Assembly: GCA_947461015.1 (NCBI GenBank)
Contig: CANHIR010000090.1
Span: 1 to 7,504 of the forward strand
Origin: Bacteroidota bacterium
GTDB lineage: Bacteria; Bacteroidota; Bacteroidia; Chitinophagales; Chitinophagaceae
Reading direction: 5' to 3'
Length of the DNA stretch: 7,504 bases
Position 1 is the stretch's first letter. Each line of letters begins with the position of its first letter. Below the pieces are notes generated by a model that searched no databases, had not been told where the DNA came from, and worked only from the letters and a program-made list of their open reading frames with translations. The translations under genes and the position numbers were made by a program. Below, piece by piece: positions 5,690 through 7,504 of the stretch.

Positions 5690-6451
5690 ATGCATAGTCA
5701 AGTTGTTGGTCTACTCTCAAAAATTCAACCAATAAGAAATCGTTTATTATCCCATCCGGTATATACACAAATCTACGATTTGAATGGGTTGCAGAAATTC
5801 ACAACCTTCCATATTTTTGCAGTATGGGACTTTATGAGTCTTTTAAAATCCTTGCAGATGGGTCTTACCTGTGTCCAATTACCATGGATGCCCGTTGGGT
5901 CCGCAAACACAAGATTTTTGATAAATGAGATTGTTGCAGGCGAGGAGTCGGATGTAGATGAATATGGAAATCGCATTAGCCATTTTGAATTGTACTTACA
6001 GGCAATGAAACAAATGGGGGCATCCACTAAAAATATGGAGGCATTGATTGAGCAGGTTCAATCAGGGAAATCTATTCAAGAAGCCATTACTACTTTGGAT
6101 ATTCCGGATCAGGTAAAAGCCTTTTTGCACTATACTTTTGATATTGCTCAAAATGCACCTTTGCATGTAAAAGCAGCAGTTTTTACTTTTGGCAGAGAGG
6201 ATTTAATTCCTGATATGTTCACCCAAATACTAAATAAAATACATGCAGAGCATCCCCAAAAAGTGTCCATTTTTAAATATTATATCGAAAGGCATATTGA
6301 AGTGGATGGGGGGCATCATAGTCAGCTAGCAATTGAAATGGTTACTGAATTATGTGGGGATGATTCGAAAAAGTGGGAGGAAGCAGTAGCAGCTTCAATA
6401 AAAGCGTTGGAAGTCCGATATGCTTTGTGGGATGCTATCATACAGCATTAA
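5690..6451 (+). CDS. DUF3050 protein, heme-oxygenase-like helical fold
   Basis: The 253 residues span the whole DUF3050 family: LSHPVYTQI (20-28), FHIFAVWDFMSLLKSLQ (40-56), PWMPVG (65-70), INEIVAGEESDVDEYG (78-93), SHFELYLQAM (97-106), AAVFTFGREDLIPDMF (162-177), YYIERHIEVDGGHHSQLA (197-214), LCGDDSKKWEEA (221-232) and ALWDAI (245-250). Conserved His, Glu and Asp residues spaced along helices (His41, Glu80, Glu85, Asp88, His98, Glu170, Glu200, His202, Glu204, Asp206, His209, His210) resemble heme-oxygenase-like diiron proteins, so metal-dependent redox chemistry is plausible. Substrate and reaction are unknown to me. From memory, relatives carry an acidic residue two or so positions before His41; here the stretch reads FTTFH, so one possible metal ligand may be missing. 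No signal or membrane segment is seen. The stop overlaps the convergent TolC-type stop in TTAA. A strong inverted repeat precedes the start. Confidence 0.9.
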   Translation: MHSQVVGLLSKIQPIRNRLLSHPVYTQIYDLNGLQKFTTFHIFAVWDFMSLLKSLQMGLTCVQLPWMPVGSANTRFLINEIVAGEESDVDEYGNRISHFELYLQAMKQMGASTKNMEALIEQVQSGKSIQEAITTLDIPDQVKAFLHYTFDIAQNAPLHVKAAVFTFGREDLIPDMFTQILNKIHAEHPQKVSIFKYYIERHIEVDGGHHSQLAIEMVTELCGDDSKKWEEAVAASIKALEVRYALWDAIIQH

Positions 6452-7504
6452 TTTAACTTTCCCATTGACCACAGGTTCTTGTAGATACTAAGGTAAAATT
6501 TAGCCTTTAGTGCTATGTGTTTCTGTTCTGTTTCAATAAATTTTAGTTCTCTATTATTTATTAAAAACAAACTGCTTTCACCCATTTGAAATTTATTATT
6601 TTCAGTATCAAATAATAGTTTATTGGCAGTTAAAACAAGTTCATTGGTTCTTATTTGTTGTTTTAAAGAATGAAATTCAGAAAAGCTGCTTTTTACTTTA
6701 TTTTCAATTTCAAGTGTAATATATTTTCTATCTAAATTCAGGTCCTCTATTTTATTTTTAGTTTTGGCTATTTCTCCTCTAGCCTGCCTTTGAAAAAGAG
6801 GCATACTTAAGGATAGGCCATATTTGAAATTATTGGATGAGTTTATTGTAGTCGAAAAATTTCTTAAGTCGTTGTCTAAAGCATTATAATTTAATTTAAG
6901 AGAAGGGAATAGTTCAACGAATTTTAATCTTTTTTCTACATCTAAAAATTTCAATTTAGCGTCTGTCATTTTTAACTTTGGATGTAGTTGGGTTGCTTGA
7001 CTAATTTGATCTTCTAAATCACCAATGTCAATTTTTACAATTTTGCCTATTTCAAAATTGCTAACTGGCTGAATAGTTTCATCTAATTCAAAGGGTAATT
7101 TATTTTCTGTCCAAAAAAAGTTGCTTAGTTCAAAGCTAGCCTTTTGCAATTCTACAGCAGATTGAGTTTGTAATATTTCAAAATTTTGTAATTGAGTTAA
7201 AGCTTCTGTGGTGTCAATTGGAGCTCTATCTCCGGAGAGGTATGACTTTTTTAATACTTCATAACGATCCTTATTGCTTTGAACCGATTTTAGTAATAAT
7301 GCGTTATTATAAAATGCGGAAACCCAGTTCCAGTAAGCAGTTGTAGCATCTAGCATTAAATCATTAATAATTAAAAGTTGTTCATTTTTTGTAAGCTCAA
7401 CAATATTATTTGCTTGATTTATTATTGATTTTCTTTTATCTACAAGTAGCCCTCTAAATGGGTCCATGCTAACGCCTACAAATGCCGACTTATTTTTAGT
7501 TAAT
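6448..7504 (-). CDS. TolC-type outer-membrane efflux protein, 5'-truncated by the window
   Basis: These are the last 351 residues of an outer-membrane efflux protein (OEP/TolC family), the trimeric channel through which RND, ABC or MFS pumps and type I secretion systems export substrates across the outer membrane. The frame is open to the right edge, beginning LTKNKSAFVGVSMDPF, so the Met at 7467 is internal and roughly the first 100 or more residues, with the signal peptide, are missing. Long amphipathic helices rich in Lys, Glu and Gln alternate with short strand segments such as LFPSLKLNYNALDN and FKYGLSLSMPLFQR; the PLFQRQARGEIAKTKNKIEDL motif is the classical start of the second helical repeat. 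Many TolC genes sit beside pump and adaptor genes; these would lie to the right, outside the window. The stop overlaps the DUF3050 stop. Confidence 0.89.
   Translation of the reverse strand, partial: LTKNKSAFVGVSMDPFRGLLVDKRKSIINQANNIVELTKNEQLLIINDLMLDATTAYWNWVSAFYNNALLLKSVQSNKDRYEVLKKSYLSGDRAPIDTTEALTQLQNFEILQTQSAVELQKASFELSNFFWTENKLPFELDETIQPVSNFEIGKIVKIDIGDLEDQISQATQLHPKLKMTDAKLKFLDVEKRLKFVELFPSLKLNYNALDNDLRNFSTTINSSNNFKYGLSLSMPLFQRQARGEIAKTKNKIEDLNLDRKYITLEIENKVKSSFSEFHSLKQQIRTNELVLTANKLLFDTENNKFQMGESSLFLINNRELKFIETEQKHIALKAKFYLSIYKNLWSMGKLN

Noticed and set aside
7465..7467. ATG at 7467 as the start of the TolC-type protein
   Set aside because: The frame stays open to the right edge with family-like sequence (AFVGVSMDPF), and the product would lack a signal peptide, so the Met is internal.
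1..7504. CRISPR array, insertion sequence, phage or defence island
   Set aside because: No direct-repeat/spacer pattern, transposase, integrase, terminal repeats or tRNA attachment site could be seen, and gene content is chromosomal housekeeping and envelope type.

Overview
The window looks like a piece of a Bacteroidota chromosome, most likely from the Chitinophagia/Sphingobacteriia side of the phylum. The reasons are the low G+C content, very A/T-rich spacers, almost no Shine-Dalgarno sequences before start codons, tight gene packing, and a set of proteins typical of that phylum. This placement is inferred from style and gene content, not from a marker gene. No rRNA, tRNA, CRISPR array, insertion sequence or phage gene is visible. 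There are twelve genes, two of them cut by the window edges, and no gene-free stretch longer than about 105 bases.

Left part, + strand (1-3072): the 3' end of a short-chain dehydrogenase/reductase, then a close run of three genes. The first encodes a DUF2130 coiled-coil protein with a C-terminal domain resembling PD-(D/E)XK nucleases. The second (24 bases on) encodes a secreted, free-standing penicillin-binding-protein transpeptidase domain in which the catalytic SxxK lysine is replaced by leucine. The third (6 bases on) encodes a 103-residue secreted protein made of six 13-residue YKSEA repeats, which I recognise as the 7(1) septoil-knot family (formerly DUF6150). The spacing suggests one transcript, possibly closed by a hairpin at 3080-3105.

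Middle part (3076-5586): an orphan putative lipoprotein on the - strand stands back to back with a + strand pair, a SOUL heme-binding-type protein overlapping a TIGR03643-type protein by 13 bases. That pair runs head-on into a - strand pair: an AlkB-like 2-oxoglutarate/Fe(II) dioxygenase and, 6 bases downstream, a 51-residue DUF2256 zinc-finger protein starting with GTG. The stop codons of the TIGR03643-type and DUF2256 genes abut with no base between them. AlkB, DUF2256 and TIGR03643 together suggest nucleic-acid damage handling; this is inference from context.

Right part (5690-7504): a DUF3050 protein with a heme-oxygenase-like, His/Glu-rich helical pattern, preceded by a perfect 9-bp inverted repeat. 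It converges on the C-terminal 351 residues of a TolC-type outer-membrane efflux protein, and the two stop codons share the palindrome TTAA.

The items most worth a second look are the knotted repeat protein encoded next to an apparently inactivated transpeptidase, and the very small DUF2256 gene between AlkB and TIGR03643.
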